This document shows, piece by piece, positions 1 through 5,346 of a stretch of DNA of 7,130 bases (positions within the stretch are counted from its first letter, which is position 1; each line of letters starts with the position of its first letter). Below the pieces are notes generated by a model. It saw nothing but the letters and a program-made list of their open reading frames with translations, made no database searches and was not told where the DNA came from. The DNA comes from Bifidobacterium breve (GTDB lineage: Bacteria > Actinomycetota > Acidimicrobiia > Acidimicrobiales > Ilumatobacteraceae), in NCBI GenBank assembly GCA_943325425.2, contig CALPPJ020000064.1, forward strand, positions 1-7,130, in the 5' to 3' direction. Position numbers and translations under genes: made by a program.

Positions 1-4
1 ACCT

Positions 5-59
5 GTGATTCTGGTGCAGATTTGTTGCGAATTATGCAACGATTCTGCACCAGAATCAC
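5..59. repeat. Long imperfect inverted repeat (hairpin) upstream of the HD-domain gene
   Basis: The arms GTGATTCTGGTGCAGA (5-20) and TCTGCACCAGAATCAC (44-59) are perfect reverse complements over 16 bp. A 3-nt internal mismatch zone (21-23 against 41-43) leads to a second 5-bp stem, GTTGC (24-28) with GCAAC (36-40), and a 7-nt loop (29-35). The whole element could fold as one two-part hairpin. No run of T follows on the plus strand, so it is not a classic intrinsic terminator. It could be a U-tract-less terminator of the unseen upstream gene, a dispersed repeat, or an operator for the gene starting at 100. The structure is certain; the role is not known. Confidence 0.85.
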
Positions 60-69
60 GATGGTTCGT

Positions 70-95
70 TATTGTTTATAGGTATTCCAAGGGGG
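70..95 (+). promoter_or_regulatory. Weak -10 candidate and strong Shine-Dalgarno of the HD-domain gene
   Basis: AAGGGGG at 89-95 sits four bases before the ATG at 100 and is a clear ribosome-binding site, so this gene has a leader. TATTGT at 70-75 fits the TANNNT form of a -10 box and would start a transcript near 82. No convincing -35 is visible: that stretch falls in the right arm of the inverted repeat. The ribosome site is well supported and the promoter weakly. Confidence 0.45.
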
Positions 96-99
96 ACAT

Positions 100-645
100 A
101 TGAACGGCAAAGCAACGTTTACTCGATTTGAAGATTCAACAAAAGCCGAGTGGGACGAAATCATGCTGTGCATGAAACACACCCAGTCACTTGTTCCTGA
201 TCGCATACTTGAACAACTGCGTCATCTCGCAAGTGATGACGGTGGTTTTCCGGTGTCACGTCTAGAGCACTCGCTGCAAACTGCAACACGAGCCCTGCGC
301 GGCGGAGAAAATGACGAGTACGTTGCCTGTGCTCTCATCCACGACATCGGCGACACCTTGTCGCCATACAACCACCCAGCCATTGCCTCCGCCATCGTGA
401 AGCCGTTCGTCAGCGAAGCAAATCACTGGATGGTCGAACACCACGGTATTTTCCAGGGCTACTACTTCTGGCATCACCTTGGCCTCGATCGCAATACTCG
501 CGATGCATTCCGCGACAATCCGCATTACGAATACACCGAAGAGTTTTGCGCCAAGTACGACCAAGTGGCCTTTGACCCCGAATACAAAAGCGAGTCACTG
601 GAGTTTTTTGAACCCCTGATCAGGGCAACTTTCTCAGGGCGGTAA
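100..645 (+). CDS. HD-domain metalloprotein (phosphohydrolase or MIOX/PhnZ-like diiron oxygenase fold)
   Basis: This is a 181-residue soluble protein with no signal peptide or membrane segment. HD-superfamily residues are visible: H57 (LEHSLQTA), the H81-D82 pair (ALIHDIGD), H92 (NHP), H114/H115 (VEHHGIFQGYY) and acidic residues D154 and D159 near the end. The spacing H57 to H81 is 24 residues, and H92 to H115 is 23. As I recall the literature, the diiron oxygenase PhnZ has ligands H34, H58-D59, H80, H104 and D161, which gives the same order and nearly the same spacing. The protein resembles a family of about 190 residues annotated only as HD domain-containing protein, with a conserved SRLEHSLQTATRA stretch. 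The substrate is unknown; it may be a phosphohydrolase or an oxygenase. The start is fixed by the AAGGGGG site just upstream. It is separated from modA by 60 bp carrying a new promoter, so a shared function is not implied. Confidence 0.93.
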   Translation: MNGKATFTRFEDSTKAEWDEIMLCMKHTQSLVPDRILEQLRHLASDDGGFPVSRLEHSLQTATRALRGGENDEYVACALIHDIGDTLSPYNHPAIASAIVKPFVSEANHWMVEHHGIFQGYYFWHHLGLDRNTRDAFRDNPHYEYTEEFCAKYDQVAFDPEYKSESLEFFEPLIRATFSGR

Positions 646-655
646 ATACAAATGA

Positions 656-680
656 CGATTAGTCAATAATTGACTAATCG
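656..680. promoter_or_regulatory. 25-bp perfect palindrome, candidate operator of the mod operon
   Basis: The arms CGATTAGTCAAT (656-667) and ATTGACTAATCG (669-680) are perfect 12-bp reverse complements around a single central A (668). The right arm contains TTGACT (670-675), which serves as the -35 element of the modA promoter, so a bound protein would block RNA polymerase. A palindrome of this kind suits a homodimeric winged-helix protein, and the last gene of the operon encodes a PadR-family regulator. Folding as an RNA hairpin is possible, but no T-run follows, so a terminator role for the HD gene is less likely. That the PadR protein binds here is inference. Confidence 0.8.
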
Positions 681-705
681 GGCAATCCACAGATAACTTG
701 GACCC
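670..705 (+). promoter_or_regulatory. Leaderless promoter of modABC-padR
   Basis: TTGACT (670-675) and TAACTT (694-699, matching TANNNT) are 18 bp apart, and exactly six bases separate TAACTT from the ATG at 706. A transcript would therefore begin at or next to the A of the start codon. Consistent with this, no Shine-Dalgarno precedes modA. The -35 lies inside the 656-680 palindrome. Confidence 0.7.
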
Positions 706-1464
706 ATGTTCGGCCGCCGAGTGTTCATCGTTGCTCTGGTTCCGCTGATCTCCTTAGCGGCATGCTCTTCAACATCGGAATCACAACAACAGACCACTCT
801 CAATGTCTATGCGGCTTCGTCACTTGCTGCGCCGTTTGCCTACGCCGGCCTTGCTTACGAAAAAGAACATCCTGGTGTGAAGGTGCAGTTCAATCTGGGA
901 GCTTCTTCCGATTTGGCACGCTTTATACAAGAAGGTGCACCAGCGGATGTATTCGCGTCGGCAGATATCACGAATATGAACAAAGTTGAGTCACAGGATT
1001 TACTTGACTCACAGTCTTTCATTTTCGCAACTACCTATCTCGAGATCATTGTCGAAAAAGGCAATCCTCTCAAAATCTCATCACTACAAGACCTCACTGA
1101 TCCTGATCTGATTTTTGTCACCACCAATCCTGAAGTTCCGATCGGCAAGTACACCACTACGGTATTAAAGAAAGCCGGCGTCGCAATCACCCCAGATTCA
1201 TTTGAAAGCAACGTCAAAGGAATCATGCTGAAGGTGGCAAGTGGCGAAGCTGATGCCGGAATCGTGTATCACTCTGAAGTCATCGCATCCGATGGTCAAG
1301 TTCAGGGAGTCAAAATTCCGACTGAATTCAACATCGAGGCTGAATTTCCAATCGGCATCATTAAGAATTCTGCAAATAAGAAAGAGGCACAAGGGTTTAT
1401 TGATTACTTGTTGTCACCTGAAGGTCAGTCACTTCTCACCCAATATGGTTTTCAAACTCCATGA
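706..1464 (+). CDS. modA: Molybdate ABC transporter, substrate-binding lipoprotein ModA
   Basis: This 252-residue periplasmic-type binding protein captures molybdate (or tungstate) outside the membrane and delivers it to ModBC. The N-terminus is a lipoprotein signal: MFGRR, a hydrophobic core, then the lipobox LAAC with the lipidated cysteine at C20. ModA hallmarks follow in order: VYAASSLAAPF (35-44), GASSDLARFIQEGAPADVFASAD (65-87), NPEVPIGKYT (141-150) and SGEADAGIVYHSE (179-191). By alignment to E. coli ModA from memory, the oxyanion ligands S12, S39, V152 and Y170 correspond to S39, S67, V170 and Y188. The pair V170-Y188 keeps the same 18-residue spacing. It is the first gene of the operon, and its stop overlaps the modB start as ATGA. 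Molybdate cannot be told from tungstate by eye. Confidence 0.97.
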   Translation: MFGRRVFIVALVPLISLAACSSTSESQQQTTLNVYAASSLAAPFAYAGLAYEKEHPGVKVQFNLGASSDLARFIQEGAPADVFASADITNMNKVESQDLLDSQSFIFATTYLEIIVEKGNPLKISSLQDLTDPDLIFVTTNPEVPIGKYTTTVLKKAGVAITPDSFESNVKGIMLKVASGEADAGIVYHSEVIASDGQVQGVKIPTEFNIEAEFPIGIIKNSANKKEAQGFIDYLLSPEGQSLLTQYGFQTP

Positions 1465-2279
1465 GACAATCACCGCGTCATCGCCAAAAACTTCCTTGGC
1501 CGATCTTGGCAATTGCATTGTTGGCCTTTGCTTTCATACTTTCGCCATTTATCGGTTTGTTATGGCGCACCCCCTGGAGCAAATTCACTGACATCGTTGT
1601 GAAGCAAGAAATTCGAGACGCTTTATGGTTGTCATTGAAGACATCGTTGATGACGGCAATCCTCTGCGTCATCTTCGGTGTTCCACTCGCATGGCTCTTG
1701 GCACGTGTGAACTTTCCTGGGCGCCGATTCATTCGAGCCTTGATGACTCTGTCAATGGTTCTTCCTCCTGTTGTTGGTGGCATCGCGCTGCTCTATACAT
1801 TCGGTCGACGTGGCCTCTTCGGCCAATACCTCGATAGTTGGTTCGGTATTCGCTTACCCTTCACAACTACTGCTGTCGTCATGGCGCAATGTTTTGTCGC
1901 GATGCCCTTTTTGGTCCTCTCAGTTGAAGCAGGCTTACGTCAACTTGACTCTCGATTTGAAGACGTCGCCCGAACCCTTGGAGGTTCACGGTGGTACGTG
2001 TTTCGTCGAGTCACCCTGCCCAGTATCAAACCAAGTCTCATTGCTGGTCTGGTGCTCGCTTGGGCGCGGGCGCTCGGAGAATTCGGAGCCACCATCACTT
2101 TTGCCGGCAACTTGCCGGACATGACGCAGACAATGCCACTTGCCACGTACGCCGCACTTGATTCAAATCCTGAATCAGCCCTGATTCTTTCTCTCGTCAT
2201 GGTCGCGGTTGCTTTTTCAATTCTGATTGCTCTTCGAGATCGATGGCTGGGCCGCGCAGATCAGGGGCCTCCGCTATGA
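1461..2279 (+). CDS. modB: Molybdate ABC transporter, permease ModB
   Basis: This 272-residue inner-membrane permease forms the homodimeric channel of the importer. Hydrophobic segments lie at about 14-35, 59-80, 94-113, 136-156, 192-211 and 240-258. The cytoplasmic EAA loop, which docks on the ATPase, is at 167-187 (EDVARTLGGS followed by the FRRVTLP end). The conserved ALGEFGAT stretch of the ModB/CysT-type permeases is at 204-211. The length is a little above that of typical ModB because of a basic N-terminal tail (RQSPRHRQK). The ATG overlaps the modA stop by 4 bp (ATGA), and no Shine-Dalgarno is visible, so translation probably depends on coupling to modA. Confidence 0.97.
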   Translation: MRQSPRHRQKLPWPILAIALLAFAFILSPFIGLLWRTPWSKFTDIVVKQEIRDALWLSLKTSLMTAILCVIFGVPLAWLLARVNFPGRRFIRALMTLSMVLPPVVGGIALLYTFGRRGLFGQYLDSWFGIRLPFTTTAVVMAQCFVAMPFLVLSVEAGLRQLDSRFEDVARTLGGSRWYVFRRVTLPSIKPSLIAGLVLAWARALGEFGATITFAGNLPDMTQTMPLATYAALDSNPESALILSLVMVAVAFSILIALRDRWLGRADQGPPL

Positions 2280-2959
2280 CTCTTGATACGCGCTTCGCTC
2301 TCACGCGTGGCACTTTTGAACTCAAGGTTGATCTCTCATTCAATGAGGGTGAAGTTGTGGCAGTCATGGGGCCCAATGGCTCAGGCAAATCAACTTTTCT
2401 TCATGCCATCGCTGGCTTACTCCCTGTGACCACTGGATCTTTAGTCCTCGACAACCAAACATTGGACGAAGCAACGAGAGAAGTTTTCATAGATCCGACT
2501 CAACGACCGGTCGGCATTGTCTTTCAGGGCGGGCTTCTTTTTGAGACCATGACAATTCTCGAGAACATCATTTTCGGACTGCGCGCTCGCAAGATCAAGC
2601 GAACAGAAGCAACGACTCAGGCCCAACCGTTGATTAATCAATTTGGACTGGCTGAACTTCTTGAGCGCCATCCACGCGAGCTCAGTGGTGGGCAAGCGCA
2701 ACGAGTCGCTATTGCGCGGGCTTTAATCACCGCCCCCAAGGTCTTATTGCTTGATGAACCCATGTCTGGTCTTGACACCACAACTCGACAACTCGTACGT
2801 GCCGAGTTTCGCGAAGTGCTCGCTGGCTTTGCTGGATATCGAATTCTGGTGACCCATGATGTAGACGACGCGCTTTCAATGGCTGATCGAATCATTGAAC
2901 TTGACCAAGGAAGAGTTATTTGGGACGGGCCCACATCTGAGCACCGAGGAAAGTTATGA
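2276..2959 (+). CDS. modC: Molybdate ABC transporter, ATPase ModC (short form without Mop/TOBE domain)
   Basis: This 227-residue cytoplasmic ATPase powers ModB. Visible motifs are Walker A GPNGSGKST (32-40), the Q-loop glutamine Q84 (VFQGG), signature LSGGQ (136-140), Walker B VLLLDEP (156-162) and the switch histidine H194 (VTHD). An ATG at 2243 would give 11 extra residues, but the one at 2276 is preferred. It overlaps the modB stop as ATGA, like the other operon junctions, and has AGGGG at 2263-2267, eight bases upstream. The protein ends about 30 residues after the switch region. Classical ModC is near 350 residues with a C-terminal molybdate-binding Mop/TOBE domain, which is absent here. 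The gene is intact, so this is a natural short form and not a truncation. Confidence 0.95.
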   Translation: MTLDTRFALTRGTFELKVDLSFNEGEVVAVMGPNGSGKSTFLHAIAGLLPVTTGSLVLDNQTLDEATREVFIDPTQRPVGIVFQGGLLFETMTILENIIFGLRARKIKRTEATTQAQPLINQFGLAELLERHPRELSGGQAQRVAIARALITAPKVLLLDEPMSGLDTTTRQLVRAEFREVLAGFAGYRILVTHDVDDALSMADRIIELDQGRVIWDGPTSEHRGKL

Positions 2960-3483
2960 GTCGCCAAGCTCGCGAGTCACATGATCTACTCCTTGGCGAA
3001 TGGGCATGTCTCGGCTTGCTGTACAAAAAGCCATCGCATGGTTTTGCCATCGCTGCCCGACTCAAGCCTGGATCAGATATTGGTCGTATTTGGTCATTGA
3101 CTCGACCACTCACCTACCGTGCGCTTGAACAACTGCAGATACATGGCTACGTCGAAGAATCAGGCGAAGAAGCAGGTCTGGCTGGTGGCAATCGCACACT
3201 TCTCACGATTACGAAACCAGGTCGCGCAATTTTTCGAACATGGATCAACACGCCTGTTGTTCACTTGCGAGACATGAGAAGCGAACTACTTCTCAAACTC
3301 GTATTAGCTGAAGAATGCGGAATTGATATTGCAGACATGTTGAAGACTCAACGAAAAAACACTAAAACCCTGCAACGCAATATTGAGAGCAGTATTAACG
3401 AAAACGGGGAAAACGATGTGGTCTTGGTGTGGCGTCGCGAAATCGCCGAAGCAACTCTGCGCTTCATTGACTCAATCAAGTAG
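2956..3483 (+). CDS. PadR-family transcriptional regulator at the end of the mod operon
   Basis: This 175-residue protein has an N-terminal winged helix at about 11-98 (ACLGLLYKKPSHGFAIAARL, the LTYRALEQLQIHGYVEE recognition region, and a GNRTLLTITKPGRAIF wing). A helical C-terminal half at about 104-175 resembles the PadR dimerisation domain. It begins inside the modC stop (ATGA) with GAGGA at 2946-2950 five bases upstream, so it is co-transcribed with the importer. Known PadR proteins are mostly repressors released by small ligands. No ModE-type DNA-binding or Mop molybdate-binding region is present. I infer that it autoregulates the operon through the palindrome at 656-680, with an unknown signal. 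It could instead act on distant genes. Its TAG stop is directly followed by the pirin stop on the other strand. Confidence 0.92.
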   Translation: MSRQARESHDLLLGEWACLGLLYKKPSHGFAIAARLKPGSDIGRIWSLTRPLTYRALEQLQIHGYVEESGEEAGLAGGNRTLLTITKPGRAIFRTWINTPVVHLRDMRSELLLKLVLAEECGIDIADMLKTQRKNTKTLQRNIESSINENGENDVVLVWRREIAEATLRFIDSIK

Positions 3484-4434
3484 TCAGCCCCGATAGGGAC
3501 GAATACCACCAACCGGAACTGTTCCGAGTCGGCCTTGCTGATAGTCGTCAAATGCTTGACGAATTTCGTTTTCGGTATTCATGACGAACGGACCATAAGC
3601 GACGATCGGTTCACCGATTGGTTGTCCACCAAGTAGCAGAACATCGAGCGAAGATTCATCGTCGGCCTGCAACGAAATTGAGTCTCCACTTCCGTACACC
3701 GCCAACTGTCCTACATGAAATGGTCGACGTTCATCACTCACCGAACCCGAACCGGCAAGTGCGTAGGCCAAAGCATTGAAAGCTGGATTCCACGGCAACT
3801 CAACGCGTGCTCCCGCCGCCAGGGTCACATGTGAAACAACGATAGGGGTATGAGTTGACCCAGGTCCATGGAATTCGCCCAAATCGCCCGCAATCAAACG
3901 AATCAGTGCACCACCGTCGGGCGACGACAACAACGTCACTAGATCGGCTTCAAGATTTTGATAAGCCGGCGAAATCATTTTCTTGTGACTCGGGAGATTC
4001 ACCCATAACTGGACACCATGAAAGAGTCCCCCAGAGATCACCAATTTTTCTGGTGGAGTTTCAATGTGCAAAATGCCTCCACCAGCCGTCATCCATTGCG
4101 TTGCACCGTCAGCGATAACTCCACCACCGCCATGTGAATCTTGGTGTACGAAAATTCCGTCCATGATGTACGTGACAGTTTCGAAACCACGATGTGGATG
4201 CCAATCGGTTCCACGTGGTTCATACGGCGCGTAATTGACTTCGCCCATTTGGTCCATGTGAATAAACGGATCAAGAATCTCGCGGCTCACACCTGCGAAA
4301 GCTCGTCGAACTGGAAAGCCTTCGCCTTCGTGCCCACTCGGAGCGGTGGTCACCGACAAAACTGGGCGCGAGTGACCTCCAAGCGGAGCGTTGATACGGG
4401 GCAGTGTCAATGTGTCGGCGGTAATTGCGGGCAT
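3484..4434 (-). CDS. Pirin family protein
   Basis: This 316-residue bicupin protein is of the pirin family, iron-binding proteins found in the cytoplasm of bacteria and the nucleus of eukaryotes; some have quercetin dioxygenase activity. Metal ligands of the N-terminal cupin can be read: H79 and H81 (DWHPHRGFETVTYI), then H123 and E125 (ILHIE). They match H56, H58, H101 and E103 of human pirin with near-identical spacing. The conserved FHGVQLWVNLP stretch is at 138-148, and the pirin C-terminal cupin ends near 283 (VAYGPFVMNT). The length is at the upper end of the family. No Shine-Dalgarno precedes the ATG at 4434. The gene is convergent with the PadR gene with zero bases between the stops, and divergent from the dehydrogenase. 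The physiological substrate cannot be read from sequence. Confidence 0.96.
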   Translation of the reverse strand: MPAITADTLTLPRINAPLGGHSRPVLSVTTAPSGHEGEGFPVRRAFAGVSREILDPFIHMDQMGEVNYAPYEPRGTDWHPHRGFETVTYIMDGIFVHQDSHGGGGVIADGATQWMTAGGGILHIETPPEKLVISGGLFHGVQLWVNLPSHKKMISPAYQNLEADLVTLLSSPDGGALIRLIAGDLGEFHGPGSTHTPIVVSHVTLAAGARVELPWNPAFNALAYALAGSGSVSDERRPFHVGQLAVYGSGDSISLQADDESSLDVLLLGGQPIGEPIVAYGPFVMNTENEIRQAFDDYQQGRLGTVPVGGIRPYRG

Positions 4435-4445
4435 GACATATTAAA
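4435..4445 (-). promoter_or_regulatory. Possible -10 box of a leaderless pirin transcript
   Basis: On the minus strand TTTAAT (4445-4440) lies five bases before the ATG at 4434, one base closer than in the other candidate leaderless promoters of this window. No ribosome-binding site and no clear -35 are seen. An ATG at 4439-4437 in another frame does not open a useful reading frame. Confidence 0.4.
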
Positions 4446-4460
4446 CACTTGCGAGCGCAA

Positions 4461-4491
4461 CAAAATTGTGACCCTGATCAAAACAATTTTG
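4461..4491. repeat. 9-bp inverted repeat in the pirin/dehydrogenase divergent region
   Basis: CAAAATTGT (4461-4469) and ACAATTTTG (4483-4491) are perfect reverse complements separated by 13 bp, and their centres are 22 bp apart, about two helical turns. This fits a site for a dimeric regulator that could affect the pirin gene (start about 30 bp away) and possibly the dehydrogenase. No regulator gene lies next to it, and AT-rich repeats arise by chance more easily. No terminator tail is present. Confidence 0.5.
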
Positions 4492-4547
4492 GTCTCTCGT
4501 CACTTGATTAGGGTCCAAAGTCAATCCACCACTCAAAATGAACGCCG

Positions 4548-4559
4548 TAACTTCGCCTC
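4548..4559 (+). promoter_or_regulatory. Leaderless -10 element of the dehydrogenase gene
   Basis: TAACTT (4548-4553) is followed by exactly six bases and the ATG at 4560. This is the same hexamer and spacing as in front of modA. No Shine-Dalgarno is present. The -35 region (about 4524-4530) is not recognisable. Confidence 0.55.
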
Positions 4560-5327
4560 ATGGCTTTTCTTTACCCTGCTGGTACTCGACTGAGTGGCAA
4601 AGTGGCTCTCATTTCTGGTGGGTCACGTGGTCTCGGCGAAAGCCACGCACGGGCCTTGATTGCACAGGGAGCAAGAGTTGTCGTTGCCGACATCTTGGAC
4701 GATGACGGTCAAGCGTTAGTTGCAGAACTCGGCGAGGCGAGCCGCTATATCCATCTGGATGTGACGAGTCGTACCGAATGGGCCAAAGCGGTCGCATTTA
4801 CACTTCAAGAATTTGGAGCTCTCAACGTGCTCATAAACAATGCGGGAATCGCCCACTTTTCGCCCGTCGGCGAATACAAGCCCGAACAATGGGACACCAT
4901 GATTGCCATCAACCTCACTGGCGTTTTTAACGGCGTTGATGCATCACTTCAAGCGTTGAAGGCGAGCGCACCCAGTTCAATCATCAATGTGTCGTCAATT
5001 GCTGGGCTTCGTGGCTATAGCGGTCTTGTCGGATATAACGCAGCAAAATTCGGAGTCACTGGCCTCACGAAGTCGGTCGCCTTAGATGTCGCGCAATTTG
5101 GTATTCGATGCAATTCCATTCACCCCGGCGTTATTGATACACCGATGACATCAAACGTGGGCACCCGCCGAAAGCATGTTGCCATGGAACGAACTGGTCG
5201 ACCCGAAGAACTTTCAAGTTTGGTGGTCTATTTAGCCAGCGATGAAGCCAGTTTTTGCACCGGGGCAGAATTCATTTGTGATGGAGGCGAGTCTGCTGGC
5301 CTCGCCCCTAACGCTTTCGTTGAGTGA
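4560..5327 (+). CDS. SDR family NAD-dependent oxidoreductase, 3alpha/20beta-hydroxysteroid dehydrogenase-like
   Basis: This 255-residue classical short-chain dehydrogenase has a Rossmann fold. The glycine-rich cofactor loop is SGGSRGLG (19-26). D44 at the end of the second strand favours NAD(H) over NADP(H). D67 (HLDVTS) contacts adenine and NNAG is at 93-96. The catalytic tetrad reads N118, S146, Y159 and K163. Length and stretches such as RYIHLDVTSRTEW and INLTGVF resemble the Streptomyces 3alpha,20beta-hydroxysteroid dehydrogenase and mycobacterial FabG3 group. The natural substrate is not determined by this and may be another secondary alcohol or ketone. The ATG at 4560 is the only start before the Rossmann core and has a leaderless-type box before it. 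The MFS gene follows closely, but with its own candidate promoter. Confidence 0.95.
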   Translation: MAFLYPAGTRLSGKVALISGGSRGLGESHARALIAQGARVVVADILDDDGQALVAELGEASRYIHLDVTSRTEWAKAVAFTLQEFGALNVLINNAGIAHFSPVGEYKPEQWDTMIAINLTGVFNGVDASLQALKASAPSSIINVSSIAGLRGYSGLVGYNAAKFGVTGLTKSVALDVAQFGIRCNSIHPGVIDTPMTSNVGTRRKHVAMERTGRPEELSSLVVYLASDEASFCTGAEFICDGGESAGLAPNAFVE

Positions 5328-5334
5328 CGTCGCC

Positions 5335-5346
5335 TATCGTGTAACA
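5335..5346 (+). promoter_or_regulatory. Leaderless -10 element that supports the GTG start of the MFS gene
   Basis: TATCGT (5335-5340, TANNNT) is followed by six bases and GTG at 5347, the geometry seen before modA and the dehydrogenase. It starts 8 bp after the dehydrogenase stop. No good -35 is visible, so this could be chance; co-transcription with the dehydrogenase remains possible. Confidence 0.4.

Noticed and set aside
614..625. Perfect 12-nt palindrome CCCTGATCAGGG near the end of the HD gene
   Set aside because: It lies inside coding sequence with no T-run after it. A 12-nt palindrome of this kind can be chance, and its codons fit the protein.
646..705. Molybdenum cofactor riboswitch before modA
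   Set aside because: The gap is only 60 bp, and the promoter geometry puts the transcript start at the ATG, leaving no leader to fold.
1241..1591. Open frame of 116 codons across the modA/modB junction, and similar frames inside modB, pirin and MFS genes
   Set aside because: These lie wholly within well-recognised genes in another frame, have no ribosome site or family resemblance, and are shadows.
2243..2275. ATG at 2243 as the start of modC
   Set aside because: The extra 11 residues do not belong to an ABC ATPase N-terminus. ATG 2276 has an AGGGG site and the same ATGA overlap as the other operon junctions.
3094..3480. ATTGACT-like half-sites inside and at the end of the PadR gene as extra operators
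   Set aside because: They are 7-bp matches without a paired arm, in coding sequence, and are expected by chance in a window of this size.
5242..5346. ATG at 5242 as the start of the MFS transporter
   Set aside because: It would overlap the dehydrogenase by 86 bp and add 35 residues that are unlikely for the family. GTG 5347 follows the dehydrogenase stop and has a leaderless-type box before it. TTG 5320 cannot be fully excluded.
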